Assembly (NCBI GenBank): GCA_000751295.2
Contig: CCMO02000003.1
Location: 1-64,000, forward strand
Reading direction: 5' to 3'
Source of the DNA: a bacterium YEK0313
GTDB taxonomy: Bacteria; Pseudomonadota; Alphaproteobacteria; Rhizobiales; Phreatobacteraceae
DNA length: 64,000 nucleotides
Shown here: positions 24,975 to 34,467 of the stretch, in pieces
Position numbering within the stretch: position 1 is the first letter of the stretch
Layout of the letters: every line of letters starts with the position of its first letter
The notes under the pieces: generated by a model
What the model saw: the letters and a program-made list of their open reading frames with translations, nothing else
Databases searched by the model: none
What the model was told of the DNA's origin: nothing
Program-made: the position numbers and the translations under genes

Positions 24975-25132
24975 GCCCGGCCGGCCTCGGCGCGATGCGG
25001 ATGTCGGACGGGGATGCCGGCATCGGTATTGATTCCAATACCGCTTCGGTCCCTTGTCCGCTCAGCTCAGCCTGGCCCATGTCCGCGCGCCGGCACCGCG
25101 CGCTATCGATCGAACCGCACTTGAGGACCTGA

Positions 25133-25753
25133 ATGCTGGACAGGATGATCGTCGTGGCGGCCGCCTGCCGCCGCGCGCTGGCGGCGCTGGGCCATCTGAT
25201 GGGCTATGCCGCGGGCTGGGGCTTCATCGCCATTTCGGCACTGATCACCTTCGATGTGCTGGCGCGCCGTTTTCTCGGCTTCTCGACCCAGGCGACCACG
25301 GAGCTGTCGGGTTATGCGCTCGCCTTCGGCATCGCCTGGGGCCTCGCCCATACCCTGTCGATGCGCGCCCATGTGCGCATCGACCTGCTGGTCAACAGGT
25401 TTCCCGACACGATCCGCTACTGGCTGCACATTCTCAGCCTCGCCTTTCTCGGCGTGTTCGTCGGCTACATGGTCTATGGCGCCTGGCTGCTGGTCGATGA
25501 ATCCATGCTGTTCGGTGCGACCGACATTTCCGTCCTGCGCACGCCGCTCGCCCTGCCGCAGGGCCTGTGGGCCTTCGGCATCGGCGTCATGCTGCTGCTG
25601 ATCGTCGCCATGCTGCTCGAAGCCACCTTCCTGGTGCTTGCCGGCCGCGGCAGCGAAGCGGAGGCGCTGCTGCATGCCCGCACCTATGAGGAGGAGGCGG
25701 CCGAGGCCCTCGAAGCCGTCGGCGACGCCCCCGCCCGGGAGGGCCGGCCATGA
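25133..25753 (+). CDS. dctQ: TRAP transporter small permease (DctQ type)
   Basis: The 206-residue membrane protein has four predicted helices, with the typical first helix followed by DVLARRFLGFSTQATTELSGYAL. It pairs with the large permease, overlapping it by four bases. 25439-25489, within the third helix (LAFLGVFVGYMVYGAWL), is the source of the 51-bp inverted copy at 11041-11091; here the segment fits the fold. The C-terminus is acidic. Confidence 0.93.
   Translation: MLDRMIVVAAACRRALAALGHLMGYAAGWGFIAISALITFDVLARRFLGFSTQATTELSGYALAFGIAWGLAHTLSMRAHVRIDLLVNRFPDTIRYWLHILSLAFLGVFVGYMVYGAWLLVDESMLFGATDISVLRTPLALPQGLWAFGIGVMLLLIVAMLLEATFLVLAGRGSEAEALLHARTYEEEAAEALEAVGDAPAREGRP
25439..25489 (+). 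repeat. Source copy of the 51-bp inverted duplication
   Basis: Identical, in reverse complement, to 11041-11091. Part of intact dctQ. Confidence 0.93.
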
Positions 25754-27126
25754 TCGCCATCGTCTTCCTGCTCATTCTCGCCGGAACCATGCTCGGCCTG
25801 AGCTTCACGGGCTCGGCGCAGGCAAGCGGCCTGGCCGGCGAGATCCTGCTGCTGGTCGGGCTGTTCGCCCTGTTCTTCGGCATGGGCATCTATGTCGGCG
25901 CGGCGCTCGGCGTGCTCGGCCTGATCGTCGGCTACGCCTTTTCCGACCGGCCGTTCTGGCTGTTCCTCGGCCAGACCATCTGGAACCCATCCTCGTCCTT
26001 CGTGCTGGTGGCGGTGCCGCTGTTCCTGCTGATGGGTGAGATCCTTCTGCGCGCCGGCCTGTCGGACCGGCTCTACCGCACGCTCAACGTCTGGCTGAAC
26101 CGCATGCCGGGCGGCCTGCTGCACACCAACATCGCCTCCTCGGCGATCTTCTCGGCCATTTCCGGCTCGTCGGTCGCCACCGCCGCCACGATGGGCTCGG
26201 TCGCCCTGCCCTTCTTCAAGGGCAAGCCCTACGACCCGCGCATGGTGCTCGGCTCGCTCGCCGCCGGCGGCGCGCTCGGCAATCTCATTCCGCCCGGCAT
26301 CACCTTCATCATCTACGGCCTGATCACGGAAACCTCGGTCGGTGCGCTCTATATCGCCGCCATCGGCCCGAGCATCCTGGTGGTGCTGCTGTTCACCGCC
26401 GTGATCCTGCTCCGCGCCAGGACCGCGGCGCCGCGCGATCCCAATGCGCCGGTCATTCCGATGACCGAGAAGCTGAAGAGCCTCGTCGATCTCACCCCGA
26501 CCGCCATCCTGATCCTGATCGTGCTCGGCACCATCTATGGCGGTCTCGCCACCCCGACGGAATCGGCCGCGCTCGGCGTGATCGCCGCGCTCGTGCTCGC
26601 CGCCATCGACGGCAAGCTGTCGTGGAAGATGCTGAACGATTCGGCCGAGGCGACGGCGCGCAACACGGCGATGATCGGCCTCATCCTGTTCGGCGCCTAT
26701 GTGCTGAACTTCGTCTTCACCGCGCTCGGCGTGCCGCAGGCGCTCGCCAAGCTCGTTTCGGGAATGCCGCTGCCGCCCTGGGCGATCATGCTGATGATCA
26801 TCGGCTTCTATCTGGCGCTCGGCACGTTCATGGAGGGTTTCTCCATGATCGTCACGACCATCCCCGTGATCTTTCCCGTCGTCATCGCGCTCGGCTACGA
26901 TCCGGTCTGGTTCGGCGTCATCGTGGTCATGCTGGTCGAGATCGCGCTGATCTCGCCGCCCGACGGCACCGTGCTCTATGTCCTCCAGGGCATGCGGCGC
27001 GATGGCGGCCCGATCTCCGACGTGTTCACCGGCGTCATGCCGTTCATGCTCGTCTATATCCTTGCCATCGCCATCCTGATGGCCTGGCCGGCCATCGCGC
27101 TCTGGCTGCCGACCGTCATGCGCTGA
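25750..27126 (+). CDS. dctM: TRAP transporter large permease (DctM type)
   Basis: Sodium-driven transmembrane subunit that moves the substrate delivered by DctP. The 458-residue protein has 12 or more hydrophobic segments; key stretches are NIASSAIFSAISGSSVATAATMGSVALP, GGALGNLIPPGITFIIYG and LVEIALISPPDGTVLYVLQGM. It is slightly longer than usual (about 425) because of an extra N-terminal helix. The start overlaps dctQ (ATGA). Ends the operon. Confidence 0.95.
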   Translation: MIAIVFLLILAGTMLGLSFTGSAQASGLAGEILLLVGLFALFFGMGIYVGAALGVLGLIVGYAFSDRPFWLFLGQTIWNPSSSFVLVAVPLFLLMGEILLRAGLSDRLYRTLNVWLNRMPGGLLHTNIASSAIFSAISGSSVATAATMGSVALPFFKGKPYDPRMVLGSLAAGGALGNLIPPGITFIIYGLITETSVGALYIAAIGPSILVVLLFTAVILLRARTAAPRDPNAPVIPMTEKLKSLVDLTPTAILILIVLGTIYGGLATPTESAALGVIAALVLAAIDGKLSWKMLNDSAEATARNTAMIGLILFGAYVLNFVFTALGVPQALAKLVSGMPLPPWAIMLMIIGFYLALGTFMEGFSMIVTTIPVIFPVVIALGYDPVWFGVIVVMLVEIALISPPDGTVLYVLQGMRRDGGPISDVFTGVMPFMLVYILAIAILMAWPAIALWLPTVMR

Positions 27127-27425
27127 GCCGGCTCGCCTTTTCGGCGGATCAGCGTCGCACGTGGGGTCTGAAAGCGCAGCGGCGCCAAGCGGTTCACCTT
27201 GTGTTCAGACGGTTGTGGCCATTGATGGGGCAACGCCCCTTTCGGGACGGCGCAGCAGGAACCGCCAGGCCGCCGGCGGCCAGGATCCGTAAAGGATTCC
27301 AAGCAACCGTGGCTTTATTATCAAGAGCGGGATCGCTATAGCTCCAACCCAAAGCCCCACATGGTGATTTCCTGGCTCGGCCGCACGGGACCGCGGTGAG
27401 CCAGCCAAGAGACGAAAGCTCCGAT

Positions 27426-29588
27426 ATGACGCGTGTCGCGATCGTGGGTGGCGGGCCGGGCGGCCTGTTCACCAATTATCTCCTCGACCGGTTCTGCGAT
27501 GGCCTGTTCACGGCGACCCTGTTCGAAGCCTCCGACCGCCTCGGCGGCAAGGTGGCGACCGACCGCTTCGAAAAGGGCAATTCGCTGTTCGAACGCGGCG
27601 TCGCCGAGTTCTACGACTATTCCCATTTCGGCCCGGACCCGCTGAAGCGCATCATCACCGAGGTGATGGAGCTCGACGTCGTGCCGATGGACGGCAAGGG
27701 CGTCATCCTGGGCGACGCCATCCTCAACACCAAGCGCGACATCCGCAAACATTTCGGCGATGCCACCGTCAAGGCGCTCGACGCCTTCCAGGCCGAATGC
27801 CACGCCCTGTGCTCGCCGGACGAATATTACGAAGGCTATTCCGGCGACGACAACAAGCACCCCTGGGGCGACAAGACCTTCCGCGACGTGCTGGACGCTA
27901 TTCCCGACGAAGCGGCCCGGCGCTACGTCGAGGTCGCCTCGCGCTCCGATGTCGCCACCGAGCCGCAGCTGACCAATGCGCTGAACGGCCTGAAGAACGT
28001 CCTGATGGACGACCCCAAATATCTGCGCCTCTATTCGGTGGTCGGCGGCAACGAGAAGCTGATCGACGGACTCAAAGAGCGCATCTCGGCCAAGGTGATG
28101 CTGAAGAGCCGGGTGACCAAGATCGCCCGCAATGCCGACGACACCTATACGCTCCACGTCCGCCGCAACGGCAAGACCGAGACCCATGTCTTCGACCATG
28201 TCGTTCTGGCCCTGCCGAACTACTGGGTCGGCCAGATCGAGTTCGAGGGGCGCGAGGCCCGCATGGCGATCCAGAAGCACCAGGCGGCCTACGACAATCC
28301 GGCGCACTATCTGCGCGTCACCGCCCTGTTCAAGAAGCCGTTCTGGAACCAGCACTTCCAGGGCAACTACGTCATGTCGGACGCCTTCGGCGGCTGCTGC
28401 ATCTATGACGAGAGCTCGCGCCATCCCTCCAAGCACGGCGTGCTCGGCTGGCTGATCACGGCGACGGAAGCGCTCGCGCTCTCCAATCTCGACGACGAGG
28501 CGCTGATCCAGCGCGCGCTCGACTCGCTGCCCTCCGAGCTCATCCCGCTCGCCAGGAAGCAGTTCCTGGAAGCGCGCGTCCAGCGCTGGGTCGGCACCAT
28601 TTCCGGCCTGCCCGGCGGCCATCCGACGCCGGAGCTGCGCGAGCGCCACCAGCCCGACGGCAAGGTGCTGCCCAATCTCTACCTCGTCGGCGACTACCTC
28701 TTCGACTCGACCGTCAACGGCGCCTACGATTCGGCCAATTTCGTCGTCGACATGATGATGGGCAAGCTGCGCGGCGCGGCCTATTCGGGCGCACGCAAGA
28801 AGGCGGATGCCGCCAAGGCGCAGGGGGTGGTCGAGGACGGCTTCGTCGAATCGACGCTGACCAACGACTATCATGACGAATATGCCGTCGGCCTGTCCTA
28901 CGAGGAATCGTTCCGCGAATATTTCGACGAGCAGTACAATGCCGATCTCTACGAGTGCATTTTCGGCATCAAGGCGCCCTATACGCTCCTCGACGTCGGC
29001 TCGGCGAGCGGCCTGACGCTCGAGTGCTTCGCCAATATCGGCATCGACGCCTGGGGCATCGAGAACAACCGGCACGTCCATGCCCAGACGCCGAAGAAGT
29101 GGCTGCATCGCAACCTGCTCGGCGACGTCACTCAGCTGCCGTTCGAGGACCAGTCCTTCGACGTCATCTATGACACCTGCCTGTGCTACGTGCCCGAGGA
29201 CCTGATCGACAAGGCGATCCAGGAGCTCTACCGCGTCACCCGCATCGGCATCTTCTTCGGCGGCATCACCGCCGACATGACCCGCGAGGTGATCGAATAT
29301 CACGACGTCTTCGACGGGGTGCTGACGCTGGAGACGACCTGGCAGTGGTCCGAGCGCTTCCAGCGCCATGGCTGGCGCCCGGCCGTGCACGACCAGAAGA
29401 TCCTGAAAAAGGCCTGGAAGATCGAGTGCGACGCCAATGAGGGGGACTTCCCCTGGTATCCGGATATGGAGACCATGCGCTACTGCTTCTACGCCAAGCC
29501 CGACGCCGCGCAGTGGGTTGCCAAGCTGATGGACGGGCGCGCCAAGGGCCCGACCAGCAAGGTGCGCACCGCCGCCGCGGCGCGCTGA
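27426..29588 (+). CDS. FAD-dependent oxidoreductase fused to a class I methyltransferase
   Basis: A two-domain protein of 720 residues. The N-terminal half (about 1-440) is an amine-oxidase/protoporphyrinogen-oxidase type flavoprotein: Rossmann motif VAIVGGGPGGL at 4-14, FEASDRLGGK, and the C-terminal FAD motif LVGDYLFDSTVNGAYDSANFVV near 420. Residues about 500-700 are an S-adenosylmethionine-dependent methyltransferase: motif I LLDVGSASGLTLE near 522, then LPFEDQSFDVIYDTCLCYV. I do not know this fusion under a named function. It lies 206 bp before an ABC exporter, suggesting a made-and-exported small molecule. A GTG at 27396 would add ten residues; neither start has a good ribosome site. 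Confidence 0.85.
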   Translation: MTRVAIVGGGPGGLFTNYLLDRFCDGLFTATLFEASDRLGGKVATDRFEKGNSLFERGVAEFYDYSHFGPDPLKRIITEVMELDVVPMDGKGVILGDAILNTKRDIRKHFGDATVKALDAFQAECHALCSPDEYYEGYSGDDNKHPWGDKTFRDVLDAIPDEAARRYVEVASRSDVATEPQLTNALNGLKNVLMDDPKYLRLYSVVGGNEKLIDGLKERISAKVMLKSRVTKIARNADDTYTLHVRRNGKTETHVFDHVVLALPNYWVGQIEFEGREARMAIQKHQAAYDNPAHYLRVTALFKKPFWNQHFQGNYVMSDAFGGCCIYDESSRHPSKHGVLGWLITATEALALSNLDDEALIQRALDSLPSELIPLARKQFLEARVQRWVGTISGLPGGHPTPELRERHQPDGKVLPNLYLVGDYLFDSTVNGAYDSANFVVDMMMGKLRGAAYSGARKKADAAKAQGVVEDGFVESTLTNDYHDEYAVGLSYEESFREYFDEQYNADLYECIFGIKAPYTLLDVGSASGLTLECFANIGIDAWGIENNRHVHAQTPKKWLHRNLLGDVTQLPFEDQSFDVIYDTCLCYVPEDLIDKAIQELYRVTRIGIFFGGITADMTREVIEYHDVFDGVLTLETTWQWSERFQRHGWRPAVHDQKILKKAWKIECDANEGDFPWYPDMETMRYCFYAKPDAAQWVAKLMDGRAKGPTSKVRTAAAAR

Positions 29589-29615
29589 ACCCCAACCTCT
29601 CGCAACATGATGCAC

Positions 29616-29636
29616 TGGCCCGGGCGAAATGCCCGG
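29616..29636 (+). terminator. GC-rich hairpin after the fusion gene
   Basis: GCCCGGG (29616-29622) pairs with CCCGGGC (29630-29636) across a 7-base loop, followed by TAGTCTT. The tail is weak for intrinsic termination, so it may only partly separate the fusion gene from the exporter. Confidence 0.4.
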
Positions 29637-29794
29637 GCTAGTCTTATGAAGATCTGGTCCACAGTGCATCCCGGCGCCTGCCGGCCCGCCCGACCCGAAA
29701 AGGGGTCGGCGCTTCCGACACCGACCACCCGTCCGCCGCGAGGCACCCCCGTGACAGCATTCCGCCTGGCCCAGCGCCGAGCCCCGTTCGTGCC

Positions 29795-31630
29795 ATGATC
29801 AGCGAGCAGACGGCGGTCGACCCGGACGACGAGCTCGACGAGGAGGAAGAAGACGTCAGCGCCGATGACGTCAAGGCGATCGTCGCCTTCCTCGCCCCCT
29901 TCGGCAAACCCTACAAGCTTCTGTTCGCGCTGCTCGGCCTGCTCGTGCTGACCGAGGCGGCGCTGAACTTCTCCTTCCCGCTGGTCACGCAATACCTGAT
30001 CGACGAAGGCCTGATCAAAAAAGACTGGGAAGCGCTGGTCAAATCGCTCGTCTTCATGGGCACGGCGGCGGTGACCGTGTCGATGGTCGCGCTGCTCGCC
30101 GACTATCTCTATACGCGCATCTTTTCGGACATGGTCCGGGACATCCGGCAGCACCTGTTCAACCACGTGCAGACCATGTCCATGCCGTTCTTCCACACGA
30201 CGCCGACCGGCACGGTGCTGTCGCGCTTCTCCGGCGACCTGGTCGCCATCGAGGTCGGCATCGTCGGGGTGGTGCCGCAATTCGTCATGCCGTTCCTGGA
30301 GGTCGTCTACGCCACCATCCTGATGTTCATGTTCGACGTCTGGCTCGGCATGATCGGCGCGCTGATCTTCCCGCTGATTCTGTGGTGGCCCCGCATCTTC
30401 GCCCGCCGCGCCTTCACCTATGCCTATGACAAGCGCCTGACCGAGGGAAAGCTGCTCGGCGCGGTGCAGGAAAACGTCGCGGCCCAGCCGGTGATCAAGG
30501 CCTTCGGCCTGACGGCGCAGGCGCAGAGCGGCTTTTCGATCCTCAACACGTCGTGGCAGACCATCGCGCGGCGCACCAATTTCACCAGCGCCCTGGTCGA
30601 GCGGACCGCCCAGACCGGCCTCTACGTCATCCATATCGGCGTGTTCGCGCTCGGCGCCTACTGGGCCTATACCGAGCGCATCACGGTCGGCACCATCATC
30701 GCCTTCGAGGGCGTGTTCCTGTCGATGGGCTATGCCCTGACCAATGTCACGCAATATGTGCCGACCCTCGCCCAGGCGGCCGGCTCGATCCGCCATCTCG
30801 GCGACCTTCTCGCGATCCGGCCGACCATGGTCGACCCGCCAGGGGCGCCAGCGCTCAAGCCGTTCGAGCGCGAGATCGTCTTCGACGACGTGGCCTTCAA
30901 CTATCCCGGATCGAGCTTCCGCACCGAAGGCCTCAGCGTGGCGGTCGCCAAGGGATCGTTCCTCGGCATTGTCGGGCCGAGCGGCTCGGGCAAGAGCACC
31001 TTCCTCAACCTGCTGATGCGCTTCTACGACCCGACCGAGGGCGCCGTGCGCATCGACGGGATCGACATCCGGACCGTCACGCAGGCATCCCTGCGCGCGC
31101 AGATGGCCGTCGTGTTCCAGGACAGCTTCCTGTTCAACACCTCGATCGCCGACAATATCCGCATGGGCAATCCCGGCGCGACCATGGCGCAGATCCATGC
31201 CGCCGCGGCCCAGGCCGAGGTGCACGACTTCATCCTGTCGCTGCCGCAGGGCTACGACACCCAGGTCGGCGAGCGCGGTGGCCAGCTCTCCGGCGGCCAG
31301 CGCCAGCGCGTCGCGATCGCCCGCGCGCTGGTGCGCGATCCCGCCGTGCTGGTGCTGGACGAGGCGACGAGCGCGCTCGATGCCGGCACCGAGGCCAAGC
31401 TGAACGAGACGCTGCGCCGGATCGCCGAGACGCGCACCGTGGTGAGCGTCACGCACCGGCTCGGCAGCGTCACCACCGCCGACCGCATCATCGTGCTCGA
31501 ACATGGCCGCATCGTCGAAAGCGGCCGCCACCAGGAGCTGGTCGCGCGCGGCGGGCTTTATGCCTCGATGTGGGCGCGCCAGCGCTCCGCCCGCGCCAGC
31601 GCGGCGGAAGAGGAGGAGGATGGCGAGTAG
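29795..31630 (+). CDS. ABC exporter, fused membrane and ATPase domains
   Basis: A half-transporter of the MsbA/multidrug type (611 residues) that would act as a homodimer. A very acidic N-terminus (EQTAVDPDDELDEEEEDV) precedes six membrane helices (about 35-320) and the ABC domain: Walker A GPSGSGKST, Q-loop VVFQDSFLFN, signature LSGGQRQR, Walker B VLVLDEATSALD and switch His in VTHRLG. Its neighbour upstream is the oxidoreductase-methyltransferase fusion, which suggests export of that enzyme's product. The last residues are EEEEDGE; the final Gly-Glu-stop belongs to heptamer repeat copy 2. Confidence 0.93.
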   Translation: MISEQTAVDPDDELDEEEEDVSADDVKAIVAFLAPFGKPYKLLFALLGLLVLTEAALNFSFPLVTQYLIDEGLIKKDWEALVKSLVFMGTAAVTVSMVALLADYLYTRIFSDMVRDIRQHLFNHVQTMSMPFFHTTPTGTVLSRFSGDLVAIEVGIVGVVPQFVMPFLEVVYATILMFMFDVWLGMIGALIFPLILWWPRIFARRAFTYAYDKRLTEGKLLGAVQENVAAQPVIKAFGLTAQAQSGFSILNTSWQTIARRTNFTSALVERTAQTGLYVIHIGVFALGAYWAYTERITVGTIIAFEGVFLSMGYALTNVTQYVPTLAQAAGSIRHLGDLLAIRPTMVDPPGAPALKPFEREIVFDDVAFNYPGSSFRTEGLSVAVAKGSFLGIVGPSGSGKSTFLNLLMRFYDPTEGAVRIDGIDIRTVTQASLRAQMAVVFQDSFLFNTSIADNIRMGNPGATMAQIHAAAAQAEVHDFILSLPQGYDTQVGERGGQLSGGQRQRVAIARALVRDPAVLVLDEATSALDAGTEAKLNETLRRIAETRTVVSVTHRLGSVTTADRIIVLEHGRIVESGRHQELVARGGLYASMWARQRSARASAAEEEEDGE

Positions 31631-31754
31631 GGAGTGGCGAATGGCGAATGGCGAGTGGCGAATGGGGATGCAATGAATAGAGGCGGCGCCCGCCACGCAT
31701 CCCTACTCCCAATGCGCCATTCCCTACTCGCCATCCGCCATTCGCTATTTCGCC
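31622..31754. repeat. Heptamer inverted-repeat element, copy 2
   Basis: The left arm (31622-31665) is built of GCGAGTAGG/GCGAATG/GCGAGTG variants, the centre contains GGGGATGC mirrored by GCATCCC, and the right arm (31712-31754) has GCCATTCC, CTACTCGCC and CATTCGC units. It starts at the exporter stop codon and ends six bases before the ATG of the metallo-hydrolase, so it fills the whole gap. Units are more degenerate than in copy 1. Confidence 0.88.
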
Positions 31755-31760
31755 AAAACC

Positions 31761-32825
31761 ATGAGCAGCATGCCTCAAAGTGCCAGCCGGACCGACCGGC
31801 CGCCCAGTCCGCTCGATTTCACCACCGTTGCGACGCCGAAGCCGGGCGAAGCGCCGGAGCTCGCGCCCGGCCTGCGCTGGGGGCGGCTGCCGCTGCCCTT
31901 CGCGCTGAACCACGTCAATGTCTGGCTGCTGGACGACGCGCCGGGCTGGACGGCGGTCGATGCCGGCGTCGAATCGCCGGAGATGCGCGCCGCGTGGGAC
32001 ACCATGCTCGGCGGACCGCTCGGCGGGGCCGGGCTCAACCGGCTGGTCGCGACCCACGGCCATACCGACCATATCGGTCTTGCCGGCCATCTCGTCGAGA
32101 CCCATGACATTCCCTTCGCCTCGACGCTGGTCGAGTGGCTGTGGGCGCGGCTGCGCTATGCCGATGCCCGCGAGCCGCCGAAAGCGCATGTCGCCCGCTA
32201 CATGGCGCGCAACGGCTGCGACGAGGCGATGGTCAGACGCTTCGCCTCCGACCGGTCGAGCTTCGCGCCGGCGCTCGGCCCGCCGCCGCGGCAGATCGAG
32301 CGGCTCGTCGACGGCACCGAGATCACCATGGGCGGGCGGCGCTGGCGGACCATCACGGCCGGCGGCCACACCGAGGAACATGCCTCCTTCTACAGCGAGG
32401 CCGACCGCATCCTGATCGCCGGCGACCAGGTCCTGTCGCATATCACGCCGGTCATCGGCGTCTTTCCGGGCGAGCCGGATGCCGACCCGCTGGCCGACTA
32501 TCTCGCCTCGCTGGACCGCTTCATAGCCCTGCCGGAGGATACATTCGTGCTCCCCTCCCACGGCCTGCCGTTTCATGGCCTGCATCTCAGGCTGAAGGCC
32601 CTGCGCGAGCATCACGCGCAGCGGCTCGATCGGCTCCACCAGGCGCTGGACCGACCGATGACCGCCTATGAGGCGGCCGCCGCGCTGTTTCCGCGCGCGA
32701 TCGGCGAAGGCCATGCCTTCCTCGCCATTGCCGAAACGCTCGCCCATCTGCACCGGCTGCGCGGTGACGGCACGGTGCAGGTCGAGACGGACGGACGGGG
32801 CGTGAGGCTGTTCAGCCGCCGCTGA
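31761..32825 (+). CDS. MBL-fold metallo-hydrolase
   Basis: A zinc hydrolase of the metallo-beta-lactamase fold, 354 residues. The metal motif is THGHTDHIG, with His99, His101, Asp103 and His104; further ligands are expected at the GGHTEEHASFYSEADRILIAGDQV segment (His and Asp) and at SHGLPFHG. The C-terminal helical part resembles the winged-helix tail of LACTB2-like members. No Shine-Dalgarno is visible before either ATG (31761, 31770), as the heptamer repeat ends six bases upstream. Substrate unknown; it may belong with the upstream exporter unit. Confidence 0.9.
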   Translation: MSSMPQSASRTDRPPSPLDFTTVATPKPGEAPELAPGLRWGRLPLPFALNHVNVWLLDDAPGWTAVDAGVESPEMRAAWDTMLGGPLGGAGLNRLVATHGHTDHIGLAGHLVETHDIPFASTLVEWLWARLRYADAREPPKAHVARYMARNGCDEAMVRRFASDRSSFAPALGPPPRQIERLVDGTEITMGGRRWRTITAGGHTEEHASFYSEADRILIAGDQVLSHITPVIGVFPGEPDADPLADYLASLDRFIALPEDTFVLPSHGLPFHGLHLRLKALREHHAQRLDRLHQALDRPMTAYEAAAALFPRAIGEGHAFLAIAETLAHLHRLRGDGTVQVETDGRGVRLFSRR

Positions 32826-32985
32826 GCATGGTCGACCGGAGGAGGAACGGAATGTTTCGCTCTCCGGCGCCCGGCCCGGGAGATCGTTCTTGCTGCGCGG
32901 CGGCTCGAAAAGACAAGGCCGTTCCCTTCCTCGGCATCCGGCAAAACCTTATGATTTCAGCGCTTTTAGCAGGGAGGCGCTGGCC

Positions 32986-33297
32986 ATGGCGGCAGTTCGG
33001 GAGGGGATCGGCACAGCGGCCGGCGGCCGCTTCGCCCGGCTGATCGCGACGCTGCGCCAGACCCTCGCCGGCACCGATCATCACGGCCTGTGGACGCTCA
33101 CCGTCGACGGCGTCATGGCCGGCGCATTGTTCCGGGCCGGCGACCGGCTGGAACTGAGCCTGTTCGAAGGCGCCGATCCGCGCCTCGCCGGTTTCGAGCC
33201 GCTCGCCCGCGAGCCGTCCGAGATCGAACGCGCCCTGTCCGCACGCCTCGGCGGTGCGGACCGGGTGCGGCTGACGCCGGTGCCCGCCTGGGCGTGA
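32986..33297 (+). CDS. Hypothetical protein, 103 aa
   Basis: The ATG at 32986 has AGGGAGG eight bases upstream. The soluble protein shows repeated charged/hydrophobic patterning (LWTLTVDGVMAGALFRAGDRLELSLFEGADPRLAGF) but no motif I recognise. It lies alone between the MBL hydrolase and the YeiH-type gene (convergent). Confidence 0.65.
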   Translation: MAAVREGIGTAAGGRFARLIATLRQTLAGTDHHGLWTLTVDGVMAGALFRAGDRLELSLFEGADPRLAGFEPLAREPSEIERALSARLGGADRVRLTPVPAWA

Positions 33298-33398
33298 AGA
33301 CCATGCGGCCGGCCTGAGGCGCCATCACGACTGCCGTTTTCGGTCTTTCGCCGCAAGCGGATCCTGTCGATCCGCGACGGGCCGTGCCATCCTCGATC

Positions 33399-34409
33399 TC
33401 AAGTGATGCCGAGGCCGTGGATCAGGGCGAGGCTGATGGCGCCGAGCAGGGCGAGCGAGATGACGGCGACGAGGGTCACCCGTCCGCCGGCCGCTTTCAG
33501 CACCCGGGCATCGACGCTGAGGCCGAGGGCGGCCATGGCGACCACGGTCAGGAGGCCGGACAGGACGGTCAGGGCATCGGCCACCACGGCCGGCACGAGC
33601 CCCGCCGAGCGGAGCCCGGCCAGAACGATAAAACCGACGATGAACCAGGGCACCAGCCGATGCGGCGCGGCCGGCTGCGCCTTGCCGCGGCCGATCGCCA
33701 GCACGAGGATCACCGGACCGAGCATCAGCACCCTGACGAGCTTGACCAGCGTGCCGATCTGGACGCTGAGCGTGCCGATCGGCGCGGTCGCCGCGAGGAC
33801 CTGGGGCACCGCATAGACGGTGAGGCCGGCAAAGACGCCATATTGCAGCGGCGACAAGCCGAAGAGCGGCACGAGGAGCGGCAGGCAGAGCACCACGACG
33901 ACGCCGAGCGCGGCGGTGAAGGCGATCGAGGCCGCCACCTCCTCGCTCCGCGCCTCGATGACCGGCGCAGTCGCGGCGATGGCCGAATTGCCGCAGATCG
34001 AATTGCCGCAGGCCACCAGCAAGGCGAGCCGATGGCCGAGGCCGAAGGCGCGACCGACGCCATAGCTCATCACGATGGCGACCGCGACGACCGCAGCGAT
34101 GCCGCCGATCAGGGCCGGTCCCGCCGCCGCCAGCGCGGCCGTGCTGATCGACGCGCCGAGCAGCACGACCGCCCATTCCAGCAATGTCTTGGCGGCAAAG
34201 TCGATGCCGCGGTCATGACGCGCCGCGACCCGGCCCGCCGTCCTCAGTGCCATGCCGATGAGGATGGCCAGCACGAGGGGCTCCAGCCAGGCCCGGCCGA
34301 ACAGCCAGGACTGGAGATGGCCGAGGCCGAGCGCAATGCCGGCAACGCAGAGGCTGAGGACGAGGCCCGGCAGGATCTGTTGCGGTCTGGTGGCGGCGGT
34401 AACGGACAT
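33399..34409 (-). CDS. YeiH/UPF0324 family putative sulfate exporter
   Basis: The 336-residue membrane protein has about ten helices. Family landmarks are EPLVLAILIGMALR, LLEWAVVLLGASIS, LLVACGNSICGNSAIAATAPVI and PWFIVGFIVLAGLRS. Members are often annotated as putative sulfate exporters (the related TauZ is linked to sulfonate breakdown). It diverges from a LysR regulator and lies beside the sulfate assimilation operon, supporting a sulfur link. An in-frame start at 34442 would add 11 residues; 34409 has AGGGA upstream. Confidence 0.88.
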   Translation of the reverse strand: MSVTAATRPQQILPGLVLSLCVAGIALGLGHLQSWLFGRAWLEPLVLAILIGMALRTAGRVAARHDRGIDFAAKTLLEWAVVLLGASISTAALAAAGPALIGGIAAVVAVAIVMSYGVGRAFGLGHRLALLVACGNSICGNSAIAATAPVIEARSEEVAASIAFTAALGVVVVLCLPLLVPLFGLSPLQYGVFAGLTVYAVPQVLAATAPIGTLSVQIGTLVKLVRVLMLGPVILVLAIGRGKAQPAAPHRLVPWFIVGFIVLAGLRSAGLVPAVVADALTVLSGLLTVVAMAALGLSVDARVLKAAGGRVTLVAVISLALLGAISLALIHGLGIT

Positions 34410-34467
34410 GGACGGCACTTTCCCTGGCGATGCCGATCCCATGCACCCGCCCGATCATTCGATCCAT

